Shown: piece after piece, positions 8,801-17,136 of the stretch
How positions within the stretch are numbered: the stretch's first letter is position 1
Layout: each line of letters starts with the position of its first letter
Source: Saprospirales bacterium GYS_P2D
GTDB lineage: Bacteria; Bacteroidota; Bacteroidia; Chitinophagales; Saprospiraceae
Assembly (NCBI GenBank): GCA_009833045.1
Contig: WUUP01000007.1
Coordinates: 142,382-206,381 of the forward strand
Length of the DNA: 64,000 bases
Direction of reading: 5' to 3'
Position numbers and translations under genes: made by a program
Notes under the pieces: generated by a model
Seen by the model: the letters and a program-made list of their open reading frames with translations, nothing else
What the model was told of the DNA's origin: nothing
Database searches by the model: none

Positions 8801-9937
8801 AAATAAATCATCGTCAATGGTATTGTATAACAAAAGTGATTTTCTATCCACTAATCCAAATTCATCACAAGTACTGCGAGAATTGCAAACAAAATGATCG
8901 ACTCTATTTTTTATAACTTCAATTGCCGTTTGACCATCACATTTTAAAACCCTTTGTAAATCCTCATCTTTGGTTATTAGCTCCCTCAGATGCATCAAGG
9001 CCGGTATTCCCTCTAATTTTCCGGCCACCAATGAATCTAAAACCATTATTGTATTAGAATGAATTAAATCTATTTTATAATTCCTAATTATAGTTCTAAA
9101 AACATTTGTCGTACCACTCTCACTAACTAAATCATGATTCCACCATGTGTAATCAAAATAAATTAGCTCTGTGCAATAATCAAAGACTCTTTTTTCGAAA
9201 TTTTCACTTCTATTAGGAATAACTATGTACAAATTATAGTCATCTTTGGATATAGCCTCAATCAAGTCCCAAAAACTTCTTTCTCCTCCATAATCATATG
9301 CACCTATTCTATGAGCAACCAGCAAAACACTTTTTTTCTCACTTCTAAAATCTATTTTGCCAATAGCGTGATAGTAACCTGCCGAATTGTGATGAAATGC
9401 ATCAGAGTCTATTAATAATTTGTCATCACTGTGCGAAACTTCTTCATGTCCAATTTTTATAGTCAAATAATGATATATAGATAGGTGATAATAATTACCT
9501 ATCATACCATACTCTTCACATATTTTTCTGTTGTATTGAACCAGATCAAAAGAGGGACTTCCTCTTCGTCCTTCTTTAATACCATACAAGCACCAATGCT
9601 GTTTAGCTTTAGCAATATCACCTTCACAGTATGATCGGATGTCATCATATTTATTCAAATAATACAGAGGATCAAATACTCTTTCTGAAAACACATCAAA
9701 ATGACTGAGTGCTCGTGCCGAATGACTACTGACAAATGAAGGATATAAATCAGGCCTCGGTAGACCTCTGAATAAATTAAACAAATAACGAAACAAATAA
9801 GTAAGCAAGAAGCCGAGTCGATAGCTAAAAGAATCATATAATAGATTTGCCTCCTGCTCCCGCATTAATTGATTACTCATAACATAATTGCTAAATGATT
9901 CCAAGAGATCATCTAACTTTTCGTACATATTCTTCAT
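5849..9937 (-). CDS. Giant multi-domain glycosyltransferase: GT4 + GT4 + GT2 + zinc-ribbon/methyltransferase-like tail
   Basis: A 1362-residue protein. Residues 88-160 carry the FDPLYYL...GIKEGRRGSPSFD motif that often precedes bacterial surface glycosyltransferases. A first GT-B (GT4-like) unit spans about 203-565, with FAESFGRTIAEGMAGG at 471-486 supplying the E-x7-E-type donor site. A second GT4 unit spans about 588-935 (GDMDGIPTVLIEAMSSG at 844-860). A GT2 domain spans about 939-1160 (LIIVDNGSD). Its usual DxD strand reads YVIYICAVEGF, so metal binding may be altered. The tail has four cysteines (C1193, C1196, C1208, C1211) spaced as a zinc ribbon, then about 130 residues with a methyltransferase-like strand pattern but no clear SAM motif. 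It is first in the leftward operon and could add several sugars in sequence. Confidence 0.85.
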   Translation of the reverse strand: MKNMYEKLDDLLESFSNYVMSNQLMREQEANLLYDSFSYRLGFLLTYLFRYLFNLFRGLPRPDLYPSFVSSHSARALSHFDVFSERVFDPLYYLNKYDDIRSYCEGDIAKAKQHWCLYGIKEGRRGSPSFDLVQYNRKICEEYGMIGNYYHLSIYHYLTIKIGHEEVSHSDDKLLIDSDAFHHNSAGYYHAIGKIDFRSEKKSVLLVAHRIGAYDYGGERSFWDLIEAISKDDYNLYIVIPNRSENFEKRVFDYCTELIYFDYTWWNHDLVSESGTTNVFRTIIRNYKIDLIHSNTIMVLDSLVAGKLEGIPALMHLRELITKDEDLQRVLKCDGQTAIEVIKNRVDHFVCNSRSTCDEFGLVDRKSLLLYNTIDDDLFNLTLSKDDNIKVSLISSNIKKKGIEDFVKIACSVVQNRSNITFQLIGEVTEYLQSLDEKYNFETNKITVCGYIEKSLEAVGRSDIILNLSSFAESFGRTIAEGMAGGKLVIGYDWGAISELIDHGESGYLVEYGKWHEIVKILNGIDRNTISALGRTGRIKALKHFSKQVFRSKLNLFYSELLGVEEWDSNFYNSCSDKAIPDYDNLRVGYFLWHFPVPSETFVLNELKYLVDNNIEVKVFCKESPFPNFEFNLAIDVIKISDPLDLKIKILENDITFMHAHFVYPTVTNYVWPVCDELSLPFTVMTHAQDIFKYENIELNRIKNISRSDNCIRVLTLGQYHKKFLIKQGVPREKVFINPQFINFEKFNLNIKSRGFSKVIVIGRFVEKKGFQNLVQAANLLARYDISFHLYGYGEMEQFLKTRIDSSGISNLELKGRVKTAKELSDLFSQYDLLLQPSQATATGDMDGIPTVLIEAMSSGLPVITTPIASITDIIKDGINGILIGSNHPQLIVDAILDVYNMDDRQLTSIALNARNQVERTYQKNKLLGNLLKIWSGYSIDIILVTYINETYPNLSELREVVQRIYKFTQFRFNLIIVDNGSDIETINYLKKIESQFDNIDVIYSKVNLYVGGGTNIALQKSSKRYVIYICAVEGFILKEGWEIDLISSFENAEKVGLVGTKSYSPSYLFGRDLPSGIKLFEHFRNKSYQQMNMDKKFFHIQGGAFAINRDMFRTIGGFNHKTPHAYTDVEYSYFAESENWKLCNNKSTLSLYEKSRPNIYSRINEQVSLLHPGTLKDLDLLDKIAHSRVNICNICEWSGIYDKKKICPKCNSYPIERSLFRQIAESDLSFRGLDLLLIGDVGYLEEAFLKKAFRFTKYKFQKSGEEVLCNLRDSSIDFIIIGKCDEQILTLKTIGQLERVIVSKGSLILTTNPKYYNDFDTMSILLKKFGKKNFDLVEKKLFDSNVVHYSLYPLIILNHPV

Positions 9938-10078
9938 TCTATCTTTATATCAGTTATATAGTAATATCAGTAAGGTTTTTAAAGGAAGATGTTGTAAGCA
10001 AATCAAATTTCCAATTGTATGGATATTAAATTATTACAATTAGTTCATTACTTCTGTGAACCTCAACTTTTATCAACT

Positions 10079-10113
10079 AAAAAAGAGGCCTTCTCTTTTC
10101 GAAAAGGCCTCTT
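10079..10113 (-). terminator. Intrinsic terminator downstream of the S74-domain protein gene
   Basis: On the minus strand a 10-bp stem (AAGAGGCCTT / AAGGCCTCTT) with an 11-nt loop is followed by a run of six T. It lies about 30 nt past the stop codon of the gene ending at 10141. Confidence 0.8.
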
Positions 10114-10140
10114 CTATTGAATAGTAAAAATAAAAATTTA

Positions 10141-11292
10141 CTATCTCATTTTTACCATTTTTTTATTTGATATCATTTCTCCGTCTACTTCTAAGGAGTA
10201 CGAATATGTCCCTGCAGGTAGTTCATCTGCTGACACAACAACTCTTCCCGAACCATTTGCTAAAGGTACTGTTTTAAGAAGTTGGCCGTTTAAGTTATAA
10301 AAGTTCATGACCGCCTTTTTACTTGACTTAGATATGGTATACTCTATAACGGTTTGTTCGGTGTAGGGATTTGGTTGGTTCTGTCCTAAATTGTTTGAGA
10401 TGTGAGTACTTAAATCCACACCGACTTCTGTATCACTATTAGATCCTTTTATTACATTAGTCAATTCATGAACCTCCTCTACGAGGCCATCTATTATTTC
10501 TTGTTGTTCTTTAATGGCATTAATTAATAGATACTTAATCTCAGAATCATTAATTCTTAAATACTCCTCTGATTCAATAATATTACCCTCATCATCATGA
10601 TTAGTATAATCAAATTTTTCAACTAAATATGGGGCAACTTTTTCTAACTCCTGTGCTACAACGCCTATAAAAGTGGTTGAATTATTTTTGGTGTTTGCTT
10701 TACCGTTATATTGAAAAGTTACAGGATTAATATTTAAAACTGTTTCCAAACCCGGTTCAAATGATTTCACATTCTTCTTTAATCTTTTATCTGAAGTAAC
10801 CTTGACAACACCATTAATTGAAATATCGCCCGCAACATCCAACTTAGAAGATGGACCCGTCAAACCTACCCCAACATTTCCCGAATAACGGTTTAAATAG
10901 GTATCAGCATTCGCACTAAATCTAGATTGAACTGCGCTTGTTCCATCTGCTCTATGTACGTCAAATTTAACTAGTCCAGTTGAACTTGTATTTCTAAAAA
11001 ATCTAAACGACGCATTCGAAGAGCCGTCAGTTACAATAGGATTAATATCAATAAGGGCTTGACCAGAAGTAACTGTTTTGCTTAGTATCATATTGTTTGT
11101 CGAATTAGTCAACTTACTATTATTTCCAGAAGCATGCAACAATTGCATATTCCCGTTCACTTCTACCGCTTCTGAAGGAACTATTCCAGCATTATCTCCA
11201 AGGACTATTTTTCCTGACGAATATACTTTCGCCTGCGCATTCACCATACCAGCGCAGATCATAAAACAAAAAAGTAAAATATAATTTTTCAT
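10141..11292 (-). CDS. Secreted protein with Peptidase_S74 tail-fibre chaperone domain and type IX secretion C-terminal domain
   Basis: A protein of about 383 residues from the ATG at 11292. The frame is open to 11391, but this ATG begins a clear signal peptide, MKNYILLFCFMICAGMVNAQ. The middle has beta-rich repeats typical of tail-fibre-like stalks (GNVGVGLTGPSSKLDVAG). An intramolecular chaperone domain follows, beginning TSDKRLKKNVKSFEP at about 166, with a predicted C-terminal helix. The last ~75 residues are a type IX sorting domain (NQPNPYTEQTVIEY ... GTYSYSLEVDG ... KKMVKMR). S74 domains trimerise the stalk and can then be cut off at the serine of SDxRxK. The protein should be exported by Sec, then the type IX system, to the cell surface. 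Role unknown; it is monocistronic with its own terminator. Confidence 0.85.
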   Translation of the reverse strand: MKNYILLFCFMICAGMVNAQAKVYSSGKIVLGDNAGIVPSEAVEVNGNMQLLHASGNNSKLTNSTNNMILSKTVTSGQALIDINPIVTDGSSNASFRFFRNTSSTGLVKFDVHRADGTSAVQSRFSANADTYLNRYSGNVGVGLTGPSSKLDVAGDISINGVVKVTSDKRLKKNVKSFEPGLETVLNINPVTFQYNGKANTKNNSTTFIGVVAQELEKVAPYLVEKFDYTNHDDEGNIIESEEYLRINDSEIKYLLINAIKEQQEIIDGLVEEVHELTNVIKGSNSDTEVGVDLSTHISNNLGQNQPNPYTEQTVIEYTISKSSKKAVMNFYNLNGQLLKTVPLANGSGRVVVSADELPAGTYSYSLEVDGEMISNKKMVKMR

Positions 11293-12210
11293 TATTAAAA
11301 GATTTAAATAGTCGAAAGTAGGAGAAGAAGATGTGAGACTAATTTTCTCAAACAGAGACTCAAATCGCCTCCTGCTACTTCCTACTCTCAAATTGAGTTA
11401 ATAATATAAGTTTCAAATTTTGATTGATCAAGTCACCCTCGTGATTGATCTTAAAAATAAGGTTAATAATAACATATTCAAATCCCTACTTTTGGGGATT
11501 TATTTATTCTTCATTGTACGCCCGCATAGCGGTTCAGTCGTTTCAAGCACTGTCGTACTCGACTCTACGAGTACACTCCTTCATCCACTTTTGGGGATTA
11601 TTATTTTTTTCTTTCACCTGCCCTACTGCTTCGCAGTTCTTTCGCTTGAAGATCTATGGACGTGCAATAATGCGTAGTTTATTGACTCTTGTGCTCCAAG
11701 ATATCAACAAACTTTCATAGAAACTACTTTCATTCGATAATCCGCAAATTCCTCAAGATTTTCGGTTGCTTAATCGAGCTTCTGCGTTCAGAACACTCCC
11801 CAAAGATAAGAGACACCATCTGCCCATAACATCCCTAATAGATGGGATTTTAAGTGGTCTACATTTACACTACATCAAAATACGGTCCAAATCACATTAT
11901 AAATTTAAAGCCTCTATACTTTAACACTATGAGGGTAAGACCTAATAAAACAAGTTTGAAAGTTAGCAAGTATCAAGTAGACAAGTTGTCTTTCCCTTCT
12001 GCTCGGTTCGCCAACCATAATACCCAAATGCCAGAGGGGTCCAAAAGACTATTTTTTTCTCTAATCTTATCGATTACATTACCCGCTTATTAACTCTATC
12101 ACCTTGGATAGCTCAAACACCTTTTTGATTTTTTCGATAGAATCCCAATACTCCACTAAATTCTATAAGGCTATAGATATCATGCTTTTATAAAGGACGA
12201 ATCTCTATCA
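11293..12210. other. 918-nt stretch without a convincing gene
   Basis: Short open frames occur here but have no recognisable protein features. The part from 11480 to 11640 holds a 13-nt direct repeat ACTTTTGGGGATT (11488-11500 and 11587-11599). It also has three small inverted repeats: CCGCATAGCGG (11522-11532), GTACTCG/CGAGTAC (11555-11561, 11568-11574) and CTGCTTCGCAG (11626-11636). I could not match these to a known element. I see nothing in 11700-12210. Confidence 0.5.
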
Positions 12211-12801
12211 TTAGGAATCGAAAACCTCTTTGACATCTATCACCAGCCCCGGCAATAAAGAAGTGTTCAAAATATCACCAATAACATATGGGCGACTGCC
12301 AAAATATACTCCTTCTTTATTCGGCGAATAGATAACTACATCTTGATGCTCCGGGTCTACGATCCAATATTCTAACACACCAGAAGCTTCATAAAGCTCA
12401 AACTTATCTTTCATCTCTCGGGATGAGTTACCTGGAGACAAAATTTCCACAACGATATCTGGAGCACCATTACAACCTTGCTCGTCCAATTTTCTCTCAT
12501 CGCATATCACCACAATGTCAGGCTGTACTACTGTATCGCTTTTCCCTTCTTTCAACGAGACAGGTAAACGTACATCAAATGGCGCTGAGAAAGCATGACA
12601 ATTTTTATTTCTTAAAAATGACCATATGAGCCCATGTAAATTAGATGAGATTTTTTGATGCTTGACATTCGGCGCAGGAGACATTTTGAAAATATAGCCT
12701 TTGATAAGTTCTACCCTCTCTTTAAACTGCCAAGTCAGGTAATCCTGATAGGTGTAGTATCCATTTAGATCCAACTGCGACAATGAAGTAATTTTAGGCA
12801 T
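12211..12801 (-). CDS. Uma2 family (DUF820) PD-(D/E)XK nuclease-like protein
   Basis: A 196-residue protein with the Uma2 pattern: YTYQDYLTWQ near the N-terminus, KMSPAPNVKHQKIS, DTVVQPDIVVICD, then the core PDIVVEILSPGNSSREMKDK with the E-x-L-S-P-x(n)-K arrangement of a restriction-endonuclease-like fold. YWIVDPEHQDVVIY follows. Members are abundant in cyanobacteria and Bacteroidota; most have no demonstrated function, and nuclease activity is inferred from the fold. A close paralogue lies 193 nt upstream (12995-13573), in the same direction, indicating a local duplication. Confidence 0.88.
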   Translation of the reverse strand: MPKITSLSQLDLNGYYTYQDYLTWQFKERVELIKGYIFKMSPAPNVKHQKISSNLHGLIWSFLRNKNCHAFSAPFDVRLPVSLKEGKSDTVVQPDIVVICDERKLDEQGCNGAPDIVVEILSPGNSSREMKDKFELYEASGVLEYWIVDPEHQDVVIYSPNKEGVYFGSRPYVIGDILNTSLLPGLVIDVKEVFDS

Positions 12802-12994
12802 AGAATATTAGTCTTTGATAAAAATATAACATTACTTACTTTCAGACTATACGACTCTTCGAAAAGAAAGTCTTGATAGGGCGAGTTATCGACCTATAGA
12901 GTCTAATTATGTTCACATTTTTTCGACTCGATGAGACAAAAAGCTCTTCCTATCATTCTTTTGTCTTGATTCAAAAGAAACAAACCGTAAAGAA

Positions 12995-13573
12995 TCAATC
13001 CTGAAAAGCATCTTCTATTGAAATGCTAAAACCATCAATCACATTGCTCGCTGCTACTTCCCCTTCTACATACGGCTTGCTGCCGATATACTTCCCTTCG
13101 TTGTTAAGATTATATATTATCACCGTATTCTCATTAGGTGATACCAACCAGTATTCCTTCACCCCATTTTCTTCATATAGTTCAAACTTCTCTTTCTTCT
13201 CTTTACGGGAATTGCCAGGTGATAGTATCTCAATAATCAGATCGGGTGCTCCAGTACATCCCTGTTCGGTAAGCTTACTCACGTCACATATGACACATAT
13301 ATCTGGCTGGACTACAGTATTATTACCTTCCTTGCTCAAAAGGACATCAAATGGCGCATCAAACAAAAAGCATGGTTTATTTTTCAAAAAAATAAATAAT
13401 TCCCCAAACAAGTTTCTTGATATACTCTGATGTTTCCTATTTGGAGCAGGGCTCATTTTGAAAATTCGTCCTTTGATCAACTCTACTCTTTCTTTGAATT
13501 TCCAGGTCAAGTAATCTTGATAGGTATAGGATCCTGAAAGATCTAACTGAGAAAGTGAGGTTATTTCTGCCAT
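12995..13573 (-). CDS. Uma2 family (DUF820) PD-(D/E)XK nuclease-like protein, second copy
   Basis: A 192-residue paralogue of the neighbouring Uma2 protein. Both begin M-x-x-ITSLSQLDL and share FKERVELIKG, FKMSPAPN and VQPDI. Core residues are PDLIIEILSPGNSRKEKKEK. The two copies differ mainly in the middle and at the C-terminus, so the duplication is not recent. No toxin or antitoxin partner is visible next to either gene, and neither has a signal peptide. The function stays unassigned beyond the fold. Confidence 0.88.
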   Translation of the reverse strand: MAEITSLSQLDLSGSYTYQDYLTWKFKERVELIKGRIFKMSPAPNRKHQSISRNLFGELFIFLKNKPCFLFDAPFDVLLSKEGNNTVVQPDICVICDVSKLTEQGCTGAPDLIIEILSPGNSRKEKKEKFELYEENGVKEYWLVSPNENTVIIYNLNNEGKYIGSKPYVEGEVAASNVIDGFSISIEDAFQD

Positions 13574-13636
13574 AATATAAAGGTACCTCTTTCTTTAAGT
13601 AGGGTCAATAGTAGTGTCTACTTAGCCCATTGAGTC

Positions 13637-14053
13637 TTACTCCACGATCACCCCTTTACTCAGAGCCACCTCCATGAGCATTCCATTGCACATGGCTTTG
13701 ATCTTGATGGGGTCTCCTTCGTTATAGGTTTCCCACTTGCTCAGTTGGCTACTCTCGAGCGTGACTAATGCCACTATATCCCCAGCTTCATTCATAAGGA
13801 TGACGATAGGAGCATCATTCTCATCTTGATATTTCTCATCTATGAGTCCATCTATAGCTATGACCTTTCCTAGATACTTTTCATTGGCGGCAGCCTCGTC
13901 GGCCATGTAGTCTGCATAGATATCACCGGCACTGATGGTCACGTCGACACTTTTAGTTTTGACAGTAGCTTTGGGCATGTACAGTACTACTATATACCCA
14001 ACGAGCACAGCTAATGAAATACCAATTAATATTTTAAGTATGGTTCTTCTCAT
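13637..14053 (-). CDS. Membrane-anchored OB-fold (tRNA_anti-like) protein
   Basis: A 138-residue protein. Residues 5-25 form one hydrophobic helix with no lipobox. From about residue 45, the pattern DYMADEAAANEKYLGKVIAI ... VALVTLESSQ ... GDPIKIKAMCNG is that of the small OB-fold 'tRNA_anti-like' proteins of Bacteroidota. Despite the family name these are probably periplasmic and there is no evidence of tRNA binding. The gene starts 3 nt after the stop of the YceI gene, so the two are almost certainly co-transcribed. YceI-OB-fold pairs are frequent in this phylum, as far as I recall. Confidence 0.65.
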   Translation of the reverse strand: MRRTILKILIGISLAVLVGYIVVLYMPKATVKTKSVDVTISAGDIYADYMADEAAANEKYLGKVIAIDGLIDEKYQDENDAPIVILMNEAGDIVALVTLESSQLSKWETYNEGDPIKIKAMCNGMLMEVALSKGVIVE

Positions 14054-14056
14054 GAC

Positions 14057-14653
14057 TTACCGTGGTCTGTAATTAGCATTCAGATTCAGATGGATATCTC
14101 GTGAGATACCGAGCTTCTCTGTGTCGAGAGCGATGACCGAGGGGAGCTTTTGCTTCATCAATTTGTTGATGGTATTCATGCTGGCCTCTTCAATTTTTAT
14201 TCTAAAGTTAGCCGTTGTTTTCATTTTGCCATCAGGCAAGATCTCGATGGTACCATTCGCTTTGGTACGGCGCTTATAGCTGCCGATATATAGAAAGCCA
14301 TCCACGGTAGCTGGATATTTGCCTGCTTTGTCAAAATTGATTCCCTTGAAATTTTTAACACTTCCCTCAAAATTAAACTTAGCAAACTGACTAAGATCCA
14401 CCCGAGAACTGTTAAATGCCTGATCAAGCGCTCCCATCTTAAATTCGAATGCTTTCATCAATCCAGTAAACTTCACATCTCCAGTATTTGGATTAAACTC
14501 GCTGTATACTTGATAATTGTCTGCTACGATATCAGTAAATCGATTAGAAGTTTCAATATGTATATGCCCCGTCCGGCAGGTATATTTTGATGGGATCAAT
14601 GTAGCTGACAAGAACACAGCAGCTAAAAATCCGAGCTTAATCAGTTTGAACAT
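14057..14653 (-). CDS. YceI family lipid/isoprenoid-binding-like secreted protein
   Basis: A 198-residue protein with an N-terminal signal segment (LIKLGFLAAVFLSATLIPS), then an eight-stranded barrel pattern of the YceI family. Features include RTGHIHIETSNRFTDIVADN, FNPNTGDVKFTG, KAFEFKMGALDQ and NFEGSVKNFKGINFDK. YceI proteins bind isoprenoid or other amphiphilic molecules in the periplasm. Physiological roles vary, and no ligand can be deduced here. It is upstream of and 3 nt from the OB-fold gene. Confidence 0.8.
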   Translation of the reverse strand: MFKLIKLGFLAAVFLSATLIPSKYTCRTGHIHIETSNRFTDIVADNYQVYSEFNPNTGDVKFTGLMKAFEFKMGALDQAFNSSRVDLSQFAKFNFEGSVKNFKGINFDKAGKYPATVDGFLYIGSYKRRTKANGTIEILPDGKMKTTANFRIKIEEASMNTINKLMKQKLPSVIALDTEKLGISRDIHLNLNANYRPR

Positions 14654-14730
14654 TTTGTTGATTTTCTGAATATGACGGCAAGATTAAGGTGTATGGATCG
14701 GATCTCACACACCTTAACCCAAAATTAACC

Positions 14731-16869
14731 CTATTCATTCAAATCAACGCAGGATTCGGTGCTGAGTAGTACTTCGGCTCCTACATTTATTTCAAACTCT
14801 CCATTAATCTCTATTAACTCACCAGCCTGCCATATGACCACCGATTCATCCTCAATATTGACTTTGGCCTGACTGACGATTTTATTCTTGATTATCTTTT
14901 CTTCTGATTGATTGATGATTTGATCTTGATTTATCATTAGTTCCTCATCTTGACATGGTATACATTCTCCGCAGGAGCCACCACAGTCTACACTGGTCTC
15001 ATCTCCATTAAGTATTCCATCATTGCAGGTCGGCTCAATGATCGTCTCTGCCTCTATCACCACAAAAGCATGTCCCGACTCATCTAAAAAGTCGCCACCA
15101 CTGAATAAAACATCACCATCTGTATCTAAAAAGTGATATTCTCCATCCCCATAATTACAACATATCCCATCTCCGTAAGAATCATAAATAGTAAACAAAT
15201 AATCGCCTCCTACCAGACAGATATCTACAGCAACACTGTCTATCCCGTCCTCATAGTCTCCTCCACTCAATATGACAGCACCAGAAGAATCCCGAATATC
15301 CCAACTGGTCTCAGCAGGATAGTTGTCCATATCTAAGACGAGCAAAAAAGTAGTATTCTCACAGATAAATGGGCAAGGTCCGCATAGATCACCTCCACAG
15401 TCCACACCTGTCTCGTCACCATTTTGTATACCATCATCACAGGTGCCGATACAGCTACCATCCTCGATAGTGGCCAACGGATCATAAGCATGATCATCTG
15501 GGTCAGTACAGCCTTCTACTGGATTACAAGAAATCAAACAGCCTACACTTTGATATTCATTTTGTAAGTGCTCAGACACCCATGGATGAAATCCATTTGA
15601 TAGGGATATTCCTACTCCGGCACGAGCGTGACAGTAGCTCATGATCGTCCCCTCACCTTCTCCCGGATATCCAGGATTAGGGCAGTCTTTAGGTGTTGAA
15701 CATCCGTCGATAGCTGTATCCACCCCAGGACCCCAAGCGCACTCATGTGTATGAGGAGAGCCCATATTATGCCCCATCTCATGGGCTAACACATTCACCG
15801 TCCAGCTATAGCTCGGTAGTGTCTCATAGGAAAATGAAGTCTGACTCACCGCATAAGGATTGGGACCACAGAGCGTAGTACCATTAAATACACCCGGCGT
15901 CGAGCCACTACTGACAAAACCTACGCCACTCCAACTACAACAATCGGTAGTAGCAGATACAAGGTGAAATAAATCCCCATTGAATTGATCTATATTTTGA
16001 CTGAGGTAGCTCAGGGCAGAGCCTACATTTTCGTCAGCACCATAGGGATCGGGAGTATCCCATATCTTGATATCACTCAGCTGGATAGGGATATCTGCCA
16101 TATCATACAGCATCGCTACTTCATGAAAAGCTCCTTCGACGAAAGCGACTATACTTTGCACATCCTCATCAAAATTGACGTAAGTCGTATAGTCTGTCTC
16201 TACATATATCTTGACACAGCCATTAGTGTTATTCTTCTGGATTGTTTTATTAGCCTTTATGTCTCCTGCAGGAAATTGATAAGTATCATTTTGACATTCA
16301 AATGGAAACTCTCCAAGATTTACATCATTGTAGAGCACATATTCATTAGATCCTACTCGAGGGCCAATATTATAGTTTCCATTTTGATCAGATATGAGCA
16401 TTCTGAGATGTCCATCCGATATGCTGAGTGACACCTGTGACTGTGGATCATCCGATACCTGACCTCGATAAAACTGACTACGCTCGATAGCGGTATATTC
16501 TTGGTCACCGACATAGACCTTACTATCACCAATAACATCTCTACCCGGCTCTAAGAGGAGGTCAAAATACCCATCTGCTGAGACCGGCACTCTGAGCCGC
16601 AGTTTCTCTTTATCCTTGTATTTTTTGAGCGCTCGAGGCGAAAAATTAAGTGTCACTTCACCATAATCGCTCTTAGTATTCTTGCGATTATCAAAGGCAA
16701 AAGGCTCTACGAGCTGATACTCTTCGAGTTTAGATTTAGTCTTCTTATTGAGTTTTACTGCTGGCACTTTCATAGCCGATCTACTGCGCTCGATGAGGTC
16801 TTGCGCTGATAGATTTTGGTTAAAAAAGAGCAGTACAAAGAAGGCATAGAAGTATTTCTTCAATGTCAT
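14731..16869 (-). CDS. Secreted reprolysin-like (M12B-type) metzincin metalloprotease
   Basis: A 712-residue protein. Signal peptide about 1-22 (ends NLSAQ), then a ~190-residue prodomain. The catalytic domain starts near CVKIYVETDY (218) and contains the zinc site HEMGHNMGSPH (363-373) and the Met-turn TIMSYCH. A GCTDPDDHAYDP...DGSC segment and two cysteine motifs C-x-DGI-x-NGDET-x-VDCGG follow; between them is a SYGDGICCNYGDG beta-sandwich-like segment. The C-terminus has the WQAGELIEINGEFEI module ending in a single cysteine, shared with three other proteins in this window. Exported and probably surface-attached or secreted; likely degrades protein outside the cell. Paralogue directly upstream at 17.1-19.4 kb. 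Confidence 0.88.
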   Translation of the reverse strand: MTLKKYFYAFFVLLFFNQNLSAQDLIERSRSAMKVPAVKLNKKTKSKLEEYQLVEPFAFDNRKNTKSDYGEVTLNFSPRALKKYKDKEKLRLRVPVSADGYFDLLLEPGRDVIGDSKVYVGDQEYTAIERSQFYRGQVSDDPQSQVSLSISDGHLRMLISDQNGNYNIGPRVGSNEYVLYNDVNLGEFPFECQNDTYQFPAGDIKANKTIQKNNTNGCVKIYVETDYTTYVNFDEDVQSIVAFVEGAFHEVAMLYDMADIPIQLSDIKIWDTPDPYGADENVGSALSYLSQNIDQFNGDLFHLVSATTDCCSWSGVGFVSSGSTPGVFNGTTLCGPNPYAVSQTSFSYETLPSYSWTVNVLAHEMGHNMGSPHTHECAWGPGVDTAIDGCSTPKDCPNPGYPGEGEGTIMSYCHARAGVGISLSNGFHPWVSEHLQNEYQSVGCLISCNPVEGCTDPDDHAYDPLATIEDGSCIGTCDDGIQNGDETGVDCGGDLCGPCPFICENTTFLLVLDMDNYPAETSWDIRDSSGAVILSGGDYEDGIDSVAVDICLVGGDYLFTIYDSYGDGICCNYGDGEYHFLDTDGDVLFSGGDFLDESGHAFVVIEAETIIEPTCNDGILNGDETSVDCGGSCGECIPCQDEELMINQDQIINQSEEKIIKNKIVSQAKVNIEDESVVIWQAGELIEINGEFEINVGAEVLLSTESCVDLNE

Positions 16870-17071
16870 GTTCTGGTTATAAAATGATCAATTCACATCG
16901 TTTCTTTCGGTAGATCCTGAGTAGAGAATCTGCCTGCTCTCATATCGCTACTATGAATCAATCTATCTGAAGGGGGGAGTTGAAAATAGATGAGTCGAAT
17001 AAGACAATTCCAATCTTATGCCAAAACGATGATCACATCTTGATTTGTCAGATACGTGACACAAAAGGCCC

Positions 17072-17108
17072 TAAAAAAGAAAAGGCCAACTCGAAGAGAG
17101 CTGACCTT
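17072..17108 (-). terminator. Intrinsic terminator after the upstream metzincin gene
   Basis: On the minus strand an 11-bp stem (AAGGTCAGCTC / GAGTTGGCCTT, with two G-U pairs) is followed by TTCTTTTTT. It lies about 30 nt beyond the stop codon at 17137, so the two protease genes are separate transcription units. Confidence 0.75.
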
Positions 17109-17136
17109 GAAAATTTAAATCTTGTTATTTAACTAT

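Noticed and set aside
11420-12093. Short open frames in the 11.4-12.1 kb gap
   Set aside because: They overlap each other in different frames, cross palindromes and show no protein family, signal peptide or coding bias.
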